From the NCBI GenBank assembly GCA_020722245.1, contig DYLE01000013.1, forward strand, positions 1-22,834: a stretch of 22,834 bases of DNA. The letters are read 5' to 3'. Positions 1-8,043 of this stretch are shown here, in pieces. The notes under the pieces were generated by a model, which did no database searches, was not told where the DNA came from, and saw only the letters and a program-made list of their open reading frames with translations. Source of the DNA: Desulfonema limicola. GTDB lineage: Bacteria > Desulfobacterota > Desulfobacteria > Desulfobacterales > Desulfosalsimonadaceae. Position 1 is the first letter of the stretch, and every line of letters starts with the position of its first letter. The position numbers and the translations under genes are program-made.

Positions 1-115
1 CTTGCAATTTAGCATTCAATGCGAACCGCGCCCCGAAAGACTCACGAAGCGAACAGTTTTGACTTTTTACGGTTCCATCAATTTTGTAAACCGGATCAAA
101 AAAAGGCCGAAAAAA

Positions 116-748
116 ATGAACCGGATTGACATCATACCTTTAAAAAAAGGGGCGGCCAAAGAAGCGACCCGGCTTCTGGCAAAGGCCTTTCTCGACAATC
201 CCTTCAGCGTTCATGTGTTTGACCATTTCACCCCTGAAAAAAGAGAAAAAAAACTCTATACCCTTTACACCGGCATTGTGAACACCTGCATCAGGCATGG
301 AACAGCGCGCACAATACTAAGAGACGGCGAGCTTTCCGGGGTGAGTCTGGCATACCCGCCCGGATCATACCCCTTATCTTTGTGGGTCTGGGTGGAAAAC
401 GGTCTGGGCGCCTTGTTTACCGGCCCCAAGTATACCTGGCGTCTGGCCCGCCTGGACGCCATGGCGCGGAAAAAGCATCTTTTGGGAAAGCACTGGTATC
501 TGTTTATGCTGGGCGTCGCCCCCCATCTTCAGGGAAAGGGCCTGGGAGGCCGGCTTCTCTCCAGAATTTCAGAAGACGCGGACAGGCAATCCCTGCCCTG
601 CTACCTTGAAACCGATAAGCCGCAGACCGTTGATTTTTACAGATCCCACGGGTATCAGGTGGTGGGTGAGGAATGCGCCCATTTCGTAAACCACCTGAAA
701 ATATGGTTCATGATGCGGCCGGTGACAACACCACGGACCCATCGATGA
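116..748 (+). CDS. GNAT family N-acetyltransferase
   Basis: Predicted cytoplasmic acetyl-CoA-dependent N-acetyltransferase of about 210 residues; the acceptor is unknown. The acetyl-CoA motif A is clear in the C-terminal half (VAPHLQGKGLGGRLL, the V-x-P-x2-Q-G-x-G-x-G pattern), followed by the usual late motif FYRSHGYQVVG. The reading frame stays open to the left edge, but I chose the ATG at 116: the family domain begins there (MNRIDIIPL) and an AAGG lies about 9 bases upstream. The residues encoded before it are basic and look like non-coding DNA. The gene stands alone, 77 bases before the next gene on the same strand. A TTGACT at 59-64 could be a -35 element, but no convincing -10 follows. 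The family call is firm; the substrate cannot be told. Confidence 0.85.
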   Translation: MNRIDIIPLKKGAAKEATRLLAKAFLDNPFSVHVFDHFTPEKREKKLYTLYTGIVNTCIRHGTARTILRDGELSGVSLAYPPGSYPLSLWVWVENGLGALFTGPKYTWRLARLDAMARKKHLLGKHWYLFMLGVAPHLQGKGLGGRLLSRISEDADRQSLPCYLETDKPQTVDFYRSHGYQVVGEECAHFVNHLKIWFMMRPVTTPRTHR

Positions 749-825
749 TCATAGGCGGTCCCGACACCCTTCAGGCCTAAAACCTTCCAACCGGAAATCA
801 AGGGCCGGATTATTTTTTTCAAACC

Positions 826-2406
826 ATGCAGCCGAATTGGCAAATCAAAGACCTAATCGATCTTGAGTATTTTCTGCATCAGGATACCGAGCGGCACTCG
901 CATGTCGAGGAAAACCCCCTTCGCATGCAGGACCGAAGGATTTTTCTGGATTTTCAAAACAGCCGGTCAGGGTCCTTTTCCAGGGGGGAACTGCTGAAAT
1001 TCTGGGTCGAAAAAAGACGCAAGTCAGCCGCCGCCGGGCTCGGTCTTGAAGCCTCCCCCGGGAATACTTTTGCCGAAACATACGGGATCATCCGGCTTTT
1101 TCTGATCCTTGCCGCTCTGATTTTCGGCAGCCTGCTTTCCTGGTCGCTGCTTTCCTATACGGGAACACAGCCCATCAATGTATTTACCTGCCTCTGGGTC
1201 ATGGTCGCCCCGCAACTTGCGCTTTTGATGATTCTGTCGGTTTCCCTGATCCTGAAATTTATGGGGGGGTTCTCTTTTTTTGCAGGGGTCCACCCCCTGC
1301 TTTCCGCCCTGATCAAAAGACTGGTTTTATGGATGCTGTCCAAGGGCAGGGCCGCGGTTTCCGCAAGGCGACGCCATAGCGTAAAGGAAATCGCCGGCCT
1401 GATCGGCAGGCAGAAAACCCTTTACGGATCCATCTTTTTCTGGCCGGTATTTATCCTGTCCCAGCTCTCCGGTCTGTTTTTCAATATCGGTCTGCTTGGC
1501 GGCCTGCTGGTCAAGGTCAGCCTGACGGACCTTGCCTTCAGCTGGCAGTCCACCCTTCATTTGTCCTCGAAAACCGTATACCGCATCGTTCACACGATTT
1601 CCGCGCCCTGGGCATGGATGGCGCCGCCGCCGGCCGGGCATCCGACCCTGGAACAGATCGAGGGGAGCAGGCTTGTGCTCAAAGACGGGATGGCCCGCCT
1701 GACCACCTCCGATCTGGTCTCCTGGTGGCCCTTTTTATTCCTGGCGATTCTCTTTTACGGCCTGCTCCCCCGCCTGCTGCTGCTTGCAGCCGGCGCATGG
1801 CGTCTGTCAACCGCTCTGCGCCGGATCGATTTTACCCAGGCGGCCTGCGACGCCCTGATTCATCGCATGCAGACCCCCATGGTGGAAACCGGGAACCGGG
1901 CCTTTTCAGAAGGTTTGCCCCGTCCGGCCTTTTCCCCGGAAACAAGGGCCGCCGGGACAGCGGACGTCACGGAAATACCGGCGGAATACGCCATCCTGCT
2001 GGTTCCGGAAGAGATCGATGCGATTCTCAAAGACGATCTGCTTGCCGAACCGGTGGGGCGCAACCTCGGCCTGAGGGTGCTCACGCGCATGGCATTCGGC
2101 GCGGATCCGGATACGGACGCAAAGCGCCTTTCAGAAATACTTTCGAAAACCGATATTCCCCTTTCCCGAATCCGGATTCTGATACTCCAGGAGGCCTGGC
2201 AGCCCCCCATTCGGGAAACCGTTTTCTGGATTCAAAAACTGCGGCAGGCCGCGGGGAAAAACACCGGCCTTATCATCGGACTTATCGGAAAGCTTCGCCC
2301 CGGCATGGGGTTTTCCGCGCCCAATGACATGCAACGGATCATCTGGACTCAGGCCGCAAACAGCCTCGGCGATCCTTTTCTGCGGGTGGAGGTTTTGGAA
2401 GGATGA
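826..2406 (+). CDS. DUF2868 integral membrane protein, partner of the downstream GTPase
   Basis: A 526-residue membrane protein of the DUF2868 type, which has no established biochemical role. The N-terminal ~85 residues are soluble and charged (DLIDLEYFLHQD). About four hydrophobic spans follow, near 88-110, 118-145, 203-230 and 303-325. The C-terminal ~150 residues are soluble, with alternating hydrophobic strands and helices (RIRILILQEAWQPPIRE) that resemble an alpha/beta nucleotide-binding fold without an obvious P-loop. The stop codon overlaps the start of the next gene by ATGA, so translation is probably coupled. DUF2868 and DUF3482 genes are commonly adjacent in Proteobacteria, which supports a membrane anchor plus GTPase complex. 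There is no good Shine-Dalgarno near the ATG at 826, so the start is less certain than the identity. Confidence 0.8.
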   Translation: MQPNWQIKDLIDLEYFLHQDTERHSHVEENPLRMQDRRIFLDFQNSRSGSFSRGELLKFWVEKRRKSAAAGLGLEASPGNTFAETYGIIRLFLILAALIFGSLLSWSLLSYTGTQPINVFTCLWVMVAPQLALLMILSVSLILKFMGGFSFFAGVHPLLSALIKRLVLWMLSKGRAAVSARRRHSVKEIAGLIGRQKTLYGSIFFWPVFILSQLSGLFFNIGLLGGLLVKVSLTDLAFSWQSTLHLSSKTVYRIVHTISAPWAWMAPPPAGHPTLEQIEGSRLVLKDGMARLTTSDLVSWWPFLFLAILFYGLLPRLLLLAAGAWRLSTALRRIDFTQAACDALIHRMQTPMVETGNRAFSEGLPRPAFSPETRAAGTADVTEIPAEYAILLVPEEIDAILKDDLLAEPVGRNLGLRVLTRMAFGADPDTDAKRLSEILSKTDIPLSRIRILILQEAWQPPIRETVFWIQKLRQAAGKNTGLIIGLIGKLRPGMGFSAPNDMQRIIWTQAANSLGDPFLRVEVLEG

Positions 2407-3836
2407 CCACAGACACTCGAATCCCCGCCTTTGCAGTTCTCGGGCATCCCAACGAGGGAAAATCCTCGGTGGTCTCCACCCTGGCCGAGGACGACCGGGT
2501 TCCCATCAGCCCCATTCCCGGGGAGACCCGCAAATGCCGGGAGTATCCGGTGATGGTGGATGGAAAGGAGATCATCCGTTTTATCGACACCCCCGGTTTT
2601 CAGCAGCCCCGGCAAACCCTGCGGTGGATGCAGGCCTACACCGAAGATACGCAGCGCATAATCGACGCGTTTATCGCAGGGCACGCGCATGATCCGGATT
2701 TTGAGGATGACTGCGAACTCAGCAAGCCCCTGGCCCAGGGAGCAGGCATTATCTATGTGGTGGATGGATCCCGGCCCTTGCGCAACACCGATGTTGACGA
2801 GATGGAAATCCTGAGAATGACCGGTCTCCCCCGCATGGCGGTCATCAACATCAAAGAAAAAGAAGAAACCTCATTTTTGAACGACTGGAGGTCCGAGGCG
2901 CTTCGGCATTTCAACACGATTCGAATCTTTGACGCGCATCAGGCGACCTATGTGGAGCGGATGGATCTGCTGGAAAGTTTAAAACGCATCGATCCCGCCT
3001 GGCAGCCGGCCCTGGCCAGGGTGATTTCGGCCTTTCAACAGGACTGGGAACAGCGCCTGAAAGACACCGCAGCCGTTATTCTGGAATTGATTGACGCGGT
3101 GCTGGGGCATGGGGTGCAAAAAACCTGCCGGGATCCGGATCAAATCAAGGCGGTCTCCAAGCAGCTTTTTGATCAGTTTCAAGAAGATATAAGCCGGATG
3201 GAGGGGTCAGCCCATCAAAAGATTCGAAAACGGTTCAAGCACAATATTTTTCATCGCGCGCTTCCGGCCCGTTCCATTTTAAATGAAGACCTGTTTTCTG
3301 AAAAATCCTGGCGGGTTCTGGGAATGACCCGGTGGCAGCTGGCTGCAGCTGCCGGAGCCGGTGGCGGAGCCCTCGGCGCCAAAATTGATCTGGCCCTGGC
3401 CGGACACAGCCTGGGGGTTTTTACCGCTCTGGGCGGTTTGATCGGCGTGGGGTCCGCGCTGATGGGCGCAAGGGAGGCGGCAAGCATCAGCGTGAAGGGG
3501 TTGCCCATCGGCAGCGTTCGCATTCGCGTGGGGGCGGCTAAAAACGACCAGCTTCTTTATATATTGATCGACCGCGGCCTGGTTTACGCCTCCCATGCCA
3601 TGAACTGGGCGCACAGCCGCAGGGATCAGACACCTTCCGAAAAAATAAAAGCCAGCACCGGCAAGGCCGGGTTTACCTCCCAATGGGAATTATCGCACAA
3701 AAAGCTCTTTGCCCGGTACTTTCAAGCGGCGCGGAAAAAAGACGCGCTCAAAAAGGAGCAGATCCGGCCCGACGCCCTTCGCCTATTGACGGACATCCTG
3801 CAAAAGATTTCCACCTCCGCTCAAACGGTTTTATAA
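2403..3836 (+). CDS. DUF3482-family GTPase (Era/TrmE-like G domain)
   Basis: A 477-residue P-loop GTPase with a C-terminal DUF3482 region. G1 is GHPNEGKS at residues 14-21, a G2 threonine lies near 42, and G3 is DTPG at 62-65. G4 looks degenerate (NIKE at 149-152 instead of NKxD), so guanine specificity is worth checking. Residues ~215-300 are helical and charged. Residues ~310-365 are rich in Gly and Ala (WQLAAAAGAGGGALGAK and GGLIGVGSALMGA), like a membrane-inserting hairpin. The start ATG overlaps the DUF2868 stop. The arrangement suggests a GTPase working at the inner membrane with its neighbour, but its process is not known. Family assignment is confident; function is inferred only from context. 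Confidence 0.85.
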   Translation: MTTDTRIPAFAVLGHPNEGKSSVVSTLAEDDRVPISPIPGETRKCREYPVMVDGKEIIRFIDTPGFQQPRQTLRWMQAYTEDTQRIIDAFIAGHAHDPDFEDDCELSKPLAQGAGIIYVVDGSRPLRNTDVDEMEILRMTGLPRMAVINIKEKEETSFLNDWRSEALRHFNTIRIFDAHQATYVERMDLLESLKRIDPAWQPALARVISAFQQDWEQRLKDTAAVILELIDAVLGHGVQKTCRDPDQIKAVSKQLFDQFQEDISRMEGSAHQKIRKRFKHNIFHRALPARSILNEDLFSEKSWRVLGMTRWQLAAAAGAGGGALGAKIDLALAGHSLGVFTALGGLIGVGSALMGAREAASISVKGLPIGSVRIRVGAAKNDQLLYILIDRGLVYASHAMNWAHSRRDQTPSEKIKASTGKAGFTSQWELSHKKLFARYFQAARKKDALKKEQIRPDALRLLTDILQKISTSAQTVL

Positions 3837-3881
3837 ACGCGAAACCGCGCCGTCCTTCAACTACACCGAACCGTTTTAAAA

Positions 3882-5357
3882 TTAAAGCCCGGTGTCAAAC
3901 TCCAGCAGATCCCCTTTGGCGATGGAAACCCCCTTTCCCGCAGGAAGCGGCTCATCCATCCCCTCAAGATAGATATAGAGGTCATAGCTGCCGGGCCGCA
4001 CCGCATACGGCATCCACAGGGGGTAATCGCCGTTTGACGCCCTGTCGATCCGGACAACGACATCCCGGGTGCCGGCCTTTACCATCTCCCAGGCCAGGAC
4101 GGGCGATGACAGAACCTTTTTGATCAGAATCCCCGAATCAATGGTCACCACTTTCTGTTCCCCGGCCCCGATGCGGACCCCGTCTGCCAGAATAACAGGC
4201 TCCGGCCGGGTGCGGTACAGCTCCCCCTGCTTATAATGCACCGCAAAGGTGTAGGTCCCCTGGGGCAGCGGTTTGGGTTTGTAAAAATAGTAGCTGTTTC
4301 CGGTATAGGGAATGACCAGGTTGAATGCCTTGTCTTCCTCCCTGGTGATAATCACTGCGCCGGCCGGCATGTCCTTCAGGGAATCGGCAATATTGATTAT
4401 CATTTCGCCGAGATCCACCCGCACGGTTTCGCCGCCGGTCACCGTCACATCCCCGAAGGAAACCTCGGAATCCGGCCAGTAGTTGGAGTTTGCAAACCCA
4501 GCGATGAGCTCATAGTCTCCGGAAAGGAGCGGATGGGTTTGCTGCGCGGAGGGATCCGTAACCGTTTTGATCAGCTTTCCATCCTGCTTGCGAATGATTT
4601 TAAAGGTGTTGATGCTGACGGCGCTGTCGGCGGGAAGCCTTAGCTCAAGTTTGCCCAAACCGCTTGCCGCCTTTTTTGAAGTGGTCTTCGCCTGTTCAAC
4701 CTTTTCCGCTACCTGCTGTTTTACGGTTTCTAAAGCAGCCAGCAGGGAACCTGCGTTGGATGCGGTGAAATACGACCCTCCGCCCTCCCGCGCCAGACAT
4801 TCCAGCTGAGCGTTTGCCTTGCTGTCCACGCCGAACCCCACAACATGCAAAAGAAAGTTGATGCCCGATTTTTTAAGGGATTGGACCACCCCGCAGGGAT
4901 CGTCATGGCAGGTTTCTTCTCCGTCGCTGATCAGCACGATGGTGGTTTCCCCCTCATGCCCCTTTAGGGTATCGGCGACCGCTTGAATGGCGTTTGCGAT
5001 GGGCGTCATCCCCTTGGGATGTATACCCTGCACCTGGGCCAGCAGACCGGCCCGGTCATTCCCCGAAGGAATCAGTATTTCGATATCCGAGCAGTCCCCC
5101 TTGCGCCGGTGGCCATAGACCGTAAGCCCCACCTGGACCTCGGGCGGAAGGGAGGGGACGATCTGGGAAAGGACACTGCGGGCGGCCTCGATTTTTGTTT
5201 GCCCCCCTGCCTCGCCCCACATGCTTCCCGAGGCGTCCAGAATAAACATCACCTCCGGAAAGGCTGTGGTTTCGGCGGCGGATAATGTCGGGATTTCCAA
5301 TAAAAGAAATGCTGCAGCAGCAAACACACCCAGCAAAAAAGTCAACACGGGCTTCAT
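3882..5357 (-). CDS. Secreted von Willebrand factor A domain protein
   Basis: A 491-residue exported protein. It has a Sec signal peptide (basic MKP, hydrophobic core 4-22, likely cleavage after LSA near residue 27) followed at once by a VWA domain. The MIDAS metal site is complete: D41-x-S43-x-S45, T118 (GMTPIA) and D145 (ISDGEE), so divalent-metal ligand binding is likely intact. The C-terminal half (230-491) is predicted to be beta-rich, with repeated strands (for example YELIAGFANSNY and YTFAVHYKQGE), and I recognise no named domain there. The start is set by an excellent AAGGAGGTG site six bases before the ATG. It is convergent with the GTPase gene and follows the siroheme operon by 132 bases with no clear terminator between, so some read-through is possible. 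Role: probably periplasmic protein binding, not otherwise definable. Confidence 0.85.
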   Translation of the reverse strand: MKPVLTFLLGVFAAAAFLLLEIPTLSAAETTAFPEVMFILDASGSMWGEAGGQTKIEAARSVLSQIVPSLPPEVQVGLTVYGHRRKGDCSDIEILIPSGNDRAGLLAQVQGIHPKGMTPIANAIQAVADTLKGHEGETTIVLISDGEETCHDDPCGVVQSLKKSGINFLLHVVGFGVDSKANAQLECLAREGGGSYFTASNAGSLLAALETVKQQVAEKVEQAKTTSKKAASGLGKLELRLPADSAVSINTFKIIRKQDGKLIKTVTDPSAQQTHPLLSGDYELIAGFANSNYWPDSEVSFGDVTVTGGETVRVDLGEMIINIADSLKDMPAGAVIITREEDKAFNLVIPYTGNSYYFYKPKPLPQGTYTFAVHYKQGELYRTRPEPVILADGVRIGAGEQKVVTIDSGILIKKVLSSPVLAWEMVKAGTRDVVVRIDRASNGDYPLWMPYAVRPGSYDLYIYLEGMDEPLPAGKGVSIAKGDLLEFDTGL

Positions 5358-5489
5358 GGCACACCTCCTTGCAGGTTAAAAAAACACGTTGACGGGATTT
5401 TTACCTCTGCTGTTTGCTCCCTCGTCATGGGGTAACTGGAGGCACAGGGGCTTTAAATGGTATTTCTATGGCATGAACCCTCTGATGTA

Positions 5490-6287
5490 TCAAGAATAGG
5501 GAAGGGGCGCTAAAATCAGCGTCCGGTCCCGGACCAGCAGATCGCCGAAGCGTTCGCCGGCCTGGCTGTTGGCCTTGTACCAGGCCACGCAGCGGCGGAT
5601 GATGGAAAGGGTTTCCTCTTCCGAATAAATGCCGGGCAGTTCTTCGGCCAGTCTCGGATGCCTGCCGAGTTTGCCGCCCAGAAGAACCCGAAAACCGCTC
5701 TTTTCCGTGTCCAGGGTCTGCGTGGGGCAGGCCCGGATGCACTGGCCGCATTTCACGCAAAGGGAAAAATCAATGGCCGGCCCGCTTGCATGCGGTGCCA
5801 GGGTGATCGCCCCTTCCTTGCAGGTGTCGACGCACTTTTCGCAAAAAATGCAATCGTTTTTAGTGATTTTCGGGAGTTGGGCACCGATAACGCCGATATC
5901 CTTGATCTGGGGCTGGGAGCAGGCGTTGGGGCAGTCGGAGACCGTGACGCGAAATTCATGATGAAGCTTCAGGTCCTTGCCCAACTTTCGGGCCAGGAAT
6001 CCCGGCAGATCCTCTGATTCCAGAATCGCCTCGATTTTTTTTGGAAGGTCGTTTTCCATGATGCGGTTCGGGCATCCATCGGCCCCGAAACAGGCATCCA
6101 CCTGATAGCCTTTGACCTCGGTGTGCATTTTTTTAAGGAAACGCTCCCGGGTTGCCTTGACATCCGCCAGCGTCACCCGATTTTTTCCCGCGTCCCGGGC
6201 CTCTTTCTCCACCCGGGCCCGCACCCGCTTGCGCACGAAAAACGGAACCTTCGATAGGGCCTGATCGGCGTCTTTATCCCATTTCAT
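5490..6287 (-). CDS. Small siroheme sulfite/nitrite reductase-like protein with ferredoxin domain
   Basis: A 265-residue redox protein. Residues 1-50 match the PCP_red-type module (KVPFFVRKRVRARVEKEA) found at the C-terminus of protochlorophyllide reductase B. Next comes the siroheme-[4Fe-4S] signature of sulfite/nitrite reductases: C66-x5-C72 and C119-x3-C123 (DCPNACSQPQ). A two-cluster ferredoxin follows, C146/C149/C152/C156 and C177/C180/C183/C187. It is much shorter than full SiR/NiR (about 550 residues) and resembles the small, half-size sulfite-reductase-like proteins of anaerobes. Activity on sulfite, nitrite or hydroxylamine is plausible but unproven. The start overlaps the upstream stop by ATGA, so it is the third gene of a coupled operon, probably controlled by the divergent Crp/Fnr regulator. 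It is expected to be cytoplasmic. Confidence 0.85.
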   Translation of the reverse strand: MKWDKDADQALSKVPFFVRKRVRARVEKEARDAGKNRVTLADVKATRERFLKKMHTEVKGYQVDACFGADGCPNRIMENDLPKKIEAILESEDLPGFLARKLGKDLKLHHEFRVTVSDCPNACSQPQIKDIGVIGAQLPKITKNDCIFCEKCVDTCKEGAITLAPHASGPAIDFSLCVKCGQCIRACPTQTLDTEKSGFRVLLGGKLGRHPRLAEELPGIYSEEETLSIIRRCVAWYKANSQAGERFGDLLVRDRTLILAPLPYS

Positions 6288-7033
6288 GAGACCTTCTTTG
6301 AAACCGTTTTACCCTGGCCATTGATGACGATTTCCGTCAGGGGGATGCGGGTTTTTGCGGCCTCCAGGGCTTTTTTCACCACCCAGGCAAGGCCCGCGCA
6401 GCAGGGCACCTCCATGGACACCACGGTGATGCTGGATAGGCCGGCCCTTGTGAAAATCTCCCGGAACCGGGCCGCGTATTCCTCCAGGTCGTCAAACTTG
6501 GGGCATCCCATCATGACGACCTTTCCGGGAAGCAGTCGGGTGTGAAGGTCCGCCGCAGCCACAGCCCCGCAGTCGGCCAGCACCAGCAGATCGGCGTTTT
6601 TCAGAAACGGGGCGGTGGGAGGAATCAGCCGGATCTGCACCGGCCAGTGGGAGAGGGCGGATTTCGGCGGTCCGGCTGCAGCCGGTTCATTACCTTGGCA
6701 CGCGCAGACGGTTTCCGGAGCAAAGGATCGAATCTGCTGGGACGGGCATCCGCAGGCCATGGCCGGCTGTTCCGGCTGGTTTTCGTTTAAGGATTCCAGG
6801 TATTTTTCCACGGCCGTTTCATCGAACTCCTCGGCCTCCCGTTCCACGATTTTAAGGGCCCCGGTGGGGCATTCCCCCACGCAGGCCCCAAGCCCGTCGC
6901 AGAAATTCTCGGATACAACGCGGGCTTTTCCGTTGATGACCTGAAGCGCGCCCTCGGCGCAGGAGGGCACGCACTGGCCGCAGCCGTCGCAGAGCTCCTC
7001 GTCGATTTCAATGATTTTACGAAGGGTTTTCAT
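6284..7033 (-). CDS. Multi-cysteine ferredoxin-like iron-sulfur protein
   Basis: A 249-residue cytoplasmic protein. The N-terminus is a bacterial-type ferredoxin: the first site is complete (C15-x2-C18-x2-C21-x3-C25). In the second (C45, C51, C55) the expected second Cys is Leu48, as in the sequence CDGLGACVGECP, so that cluster may be absent, three-iron or unusually ligated. The C-terminal domain carries further cysteines (C94, C96, C110, C112, C155, C177, and an adjacent pair C211-C212 in VPCCAG), suggesting another metal or redox site. I know the architecture from anaerobes but no proven activity. It lies between the HD protein and the siroheme protein and overlaps the latter by ATGA, so it is a likely electron carrier or partner for it. 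Confidence 0.75.
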   Translation of the reverse strand: MKTLRKIIEIDEELCDGCGQCVPSCAEGALQVINGKARVVSENFCDGLGACVGECPTGALKIVEREAEEFDETAVEKYLESLNENQPEQPAMACGCPSQQIRSFAPETVCACQGNEPAAAGPPKSALSHWPVQIRLIPPTAPFLKNADLLVLADCGAVAAADLHTRLLPGKVVMMGCPKFDDLEEYAARFREIFTRAGLSSITVVSMEVPCCAGLAWVVKKALEAAKTRIPLTEIVINGQGKTVSKKVS

Positions 7034-7058
7034 ATCCTGTCTCCCGATTTTTTAAAAA

Positions 7059-7787
7059 TTACGCCAGAAATTGTTTTTCCGCCAGCTTTCGGCCGCTTTC
7101 CGTTAAAAAGGCGGTTTGAATGAGCTTTTCCACCTTTTCCTTGTCTATGGGCCGATCCTTATGATTGTCCTCGATGTTGGCGATCAGGTCCGCGTCATAG
7201 AGGATTTTAAAGTTTAAAGTTTCTTCGTCCCGGGGATGATGGTGATGGCCGATGATGTCGCAGACCTCTTCAATCAAGGGCTTTGAGGCCCCAAGTTTTT
7301 CCATGATCCGCCGGGCGATGGGAGGGCCTTCGGCTTCCTGATATCTGCCCGCCGTGGACCCGTGCTTGCGCTCGGCCTCATGGATGCCGATGTCATGGAG
7401 ATAGGCCGAGGCCAGAACCACCGCCATGTTGGCGCCTTCCTGAAGCCCGATCTTTTCCGCATGCCGGGCCACCCGCACGGCGTGGCCGATGCGCTTGAAA
7501 TCCCGGCCGAAGTATTTCTTCATTTCAATGGCGATCCGGTCCTTGAGCAGGTCTTCCCGCCTGGCGAGCAGCTCCGGCGGCAGGGTTCCTAAACACTGCG
7601 CTGCGAATTTACAGTAGGCCGCGCACCCGAAATCCATTTTCGGGTTGGCGAACCGGTGGCCGCAGTGATCGCATTTGCGGGTGGTGTCGTCCTTGAAAAA
7701 TTCAACGGTCTTTCCGCAGTTCGGGCACCTGGCCTCAAATATCGAGTCGGGTTTCCAGTACCGGCTGTCTTGTCCGGGGCATTTCAT
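7059..7787 (-). CDS. HD-domain phosphohydrolase-like protein with N-terminal zinc ribbon
   Basis: A 242-residue protein. Residues 21-42 form a zinc ribbon (C21-x2-C24 ... C39-x2-C42), and C55, C59 and C65 add a second cysteine-rich patch (CAAYCKFAAQC) that could hold metal. Residues ~95-210 are an HD domain: H102, the H131-D132 doublet in YLHDIG, the histidine run H181-H184 and D198/D200 supply the usual metal ligands. HD proteins hydrolyse phosphate esters or nucleotides; the substrate here is unknown. The start is secure: AGGAGG lies seven bases before the ATG. It is the first gene of the three-gene operon, 25 bases before the ferredoxin gene. An upstream operator and -10 element suggest control by the divergent regulator. 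Confidence 0.8.
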   Translation of the reverse strand: MKCPGQDSRYWKPDSIFEARCPNCGKTVEFFKDDTTRKCDHCGHRFANPKMDFGCAAYCKFAAQCLGTLPPELLARREDLLKDRIAIEMKKYFGRDFKRIGHAVRVARHAEKIGLQEGANMAVVLASAYLHDIGIHEAERKHGSTAGRYQEAEGPPIARRIMEKLGASKPLIEEVCDIIGHHHHPRDEETLNFKILYDADLIANIEDNHKDRPIDKEKVEKLIQTAFLTESGRKLAEKQFLA

Positions 7788-7985
7788 GGTTCAGCCTCCT
7801 TATTTTGCGTTAAACCGGAATCCATCCCGTCCATCCCATTCCCGGGGTTGAAATTTTTCCGGGTTCATCGTATAAGAATAATTCATTGTTATCCAAACCA
7901 TAATCATTAACGCCGAAAATCAAACGCCTGTTCCCGAGTTTTGCGGGGGCTTCACCCCTCGCGGATTCCATGTTTTTTTGATTTT

Positions 7986-7991
7986 AAAATA
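7986..7991 (-). promoter_or_regulatory. Candidate -10 element (TATTTT) of the HD/ferredoxin/siroheme operon
   Basis: Reading minus, TATTTT starts exactly 22 bases after the edge of the operator at 8014-8027. That is the spacing of a class II FNR site centred at -41.5. An overlapping TAAAAT (7986-7981) is a better hexamer but five bases further. The leader to the HD gene would be about 190 nt and includes a GC-rich hairpin at 7943-7962. No -35 hexamer is needed if activator-dependent. Confidence 0.45.
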
Positions 7992-8013
7992 GAAGTTTTC
8001 GCCGTGCGCCGCA

Positions 8014-8027
8014 TTGACTTAGGTCAA
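8014..8027. promoter_or_regulatory. FNR/NNR/HcpR-type operator TTGAC-TTAG-GTCAA
   Basis: A perfect 5-4-5 palindrome of the kind bound by DNR/NnrR/HcpR-type Crp/Fnr regulators. It lies 16 bases before the regulator ATG and in the divergent region upstream of the siroheme operon. The motif is seen directly; binding by the adjacent regulator is inferred from its ETLSR recognition helix. Confidence 0.75.
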
Positions 8028-8043
8028 AAAAACAAAAAAAATT

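Noticed and set aside
2..115. N-terminal extension of the acetyltransferase to the window edge
   Set aside because: The GNAT domain begins at the ATG at 116; the upstream translation is basic, non-conserved-looking and has no start with a ribosome site.
1614..2327. 237-codon plus-strand frame inside the DUF2868 gene
   Set aside because: Out-of-frame shadow, Arg/Pro/Gly-rich, no domain; the DUF2868 frame is supported by its hydrophobic spans and overlap with the GTPase.
3824..3877. Inverted repeat AAACGGTT/AACCGTTT between the convergent GTPase and VWA genes as a terminator
   Set aside because: The arms are separated by 37 bases and overlap the stop codon; a stable terminator hairpin is not convincing.
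7869..7896. Alternative minus-strand promoter TTGGAT-16-TATACG for the HD gene
   Set aside because: The -35 matches the consensus poorly and the spacing is off; the FNR-type arrangement at 7986-8027 explains the region better, though this one is not excluded.
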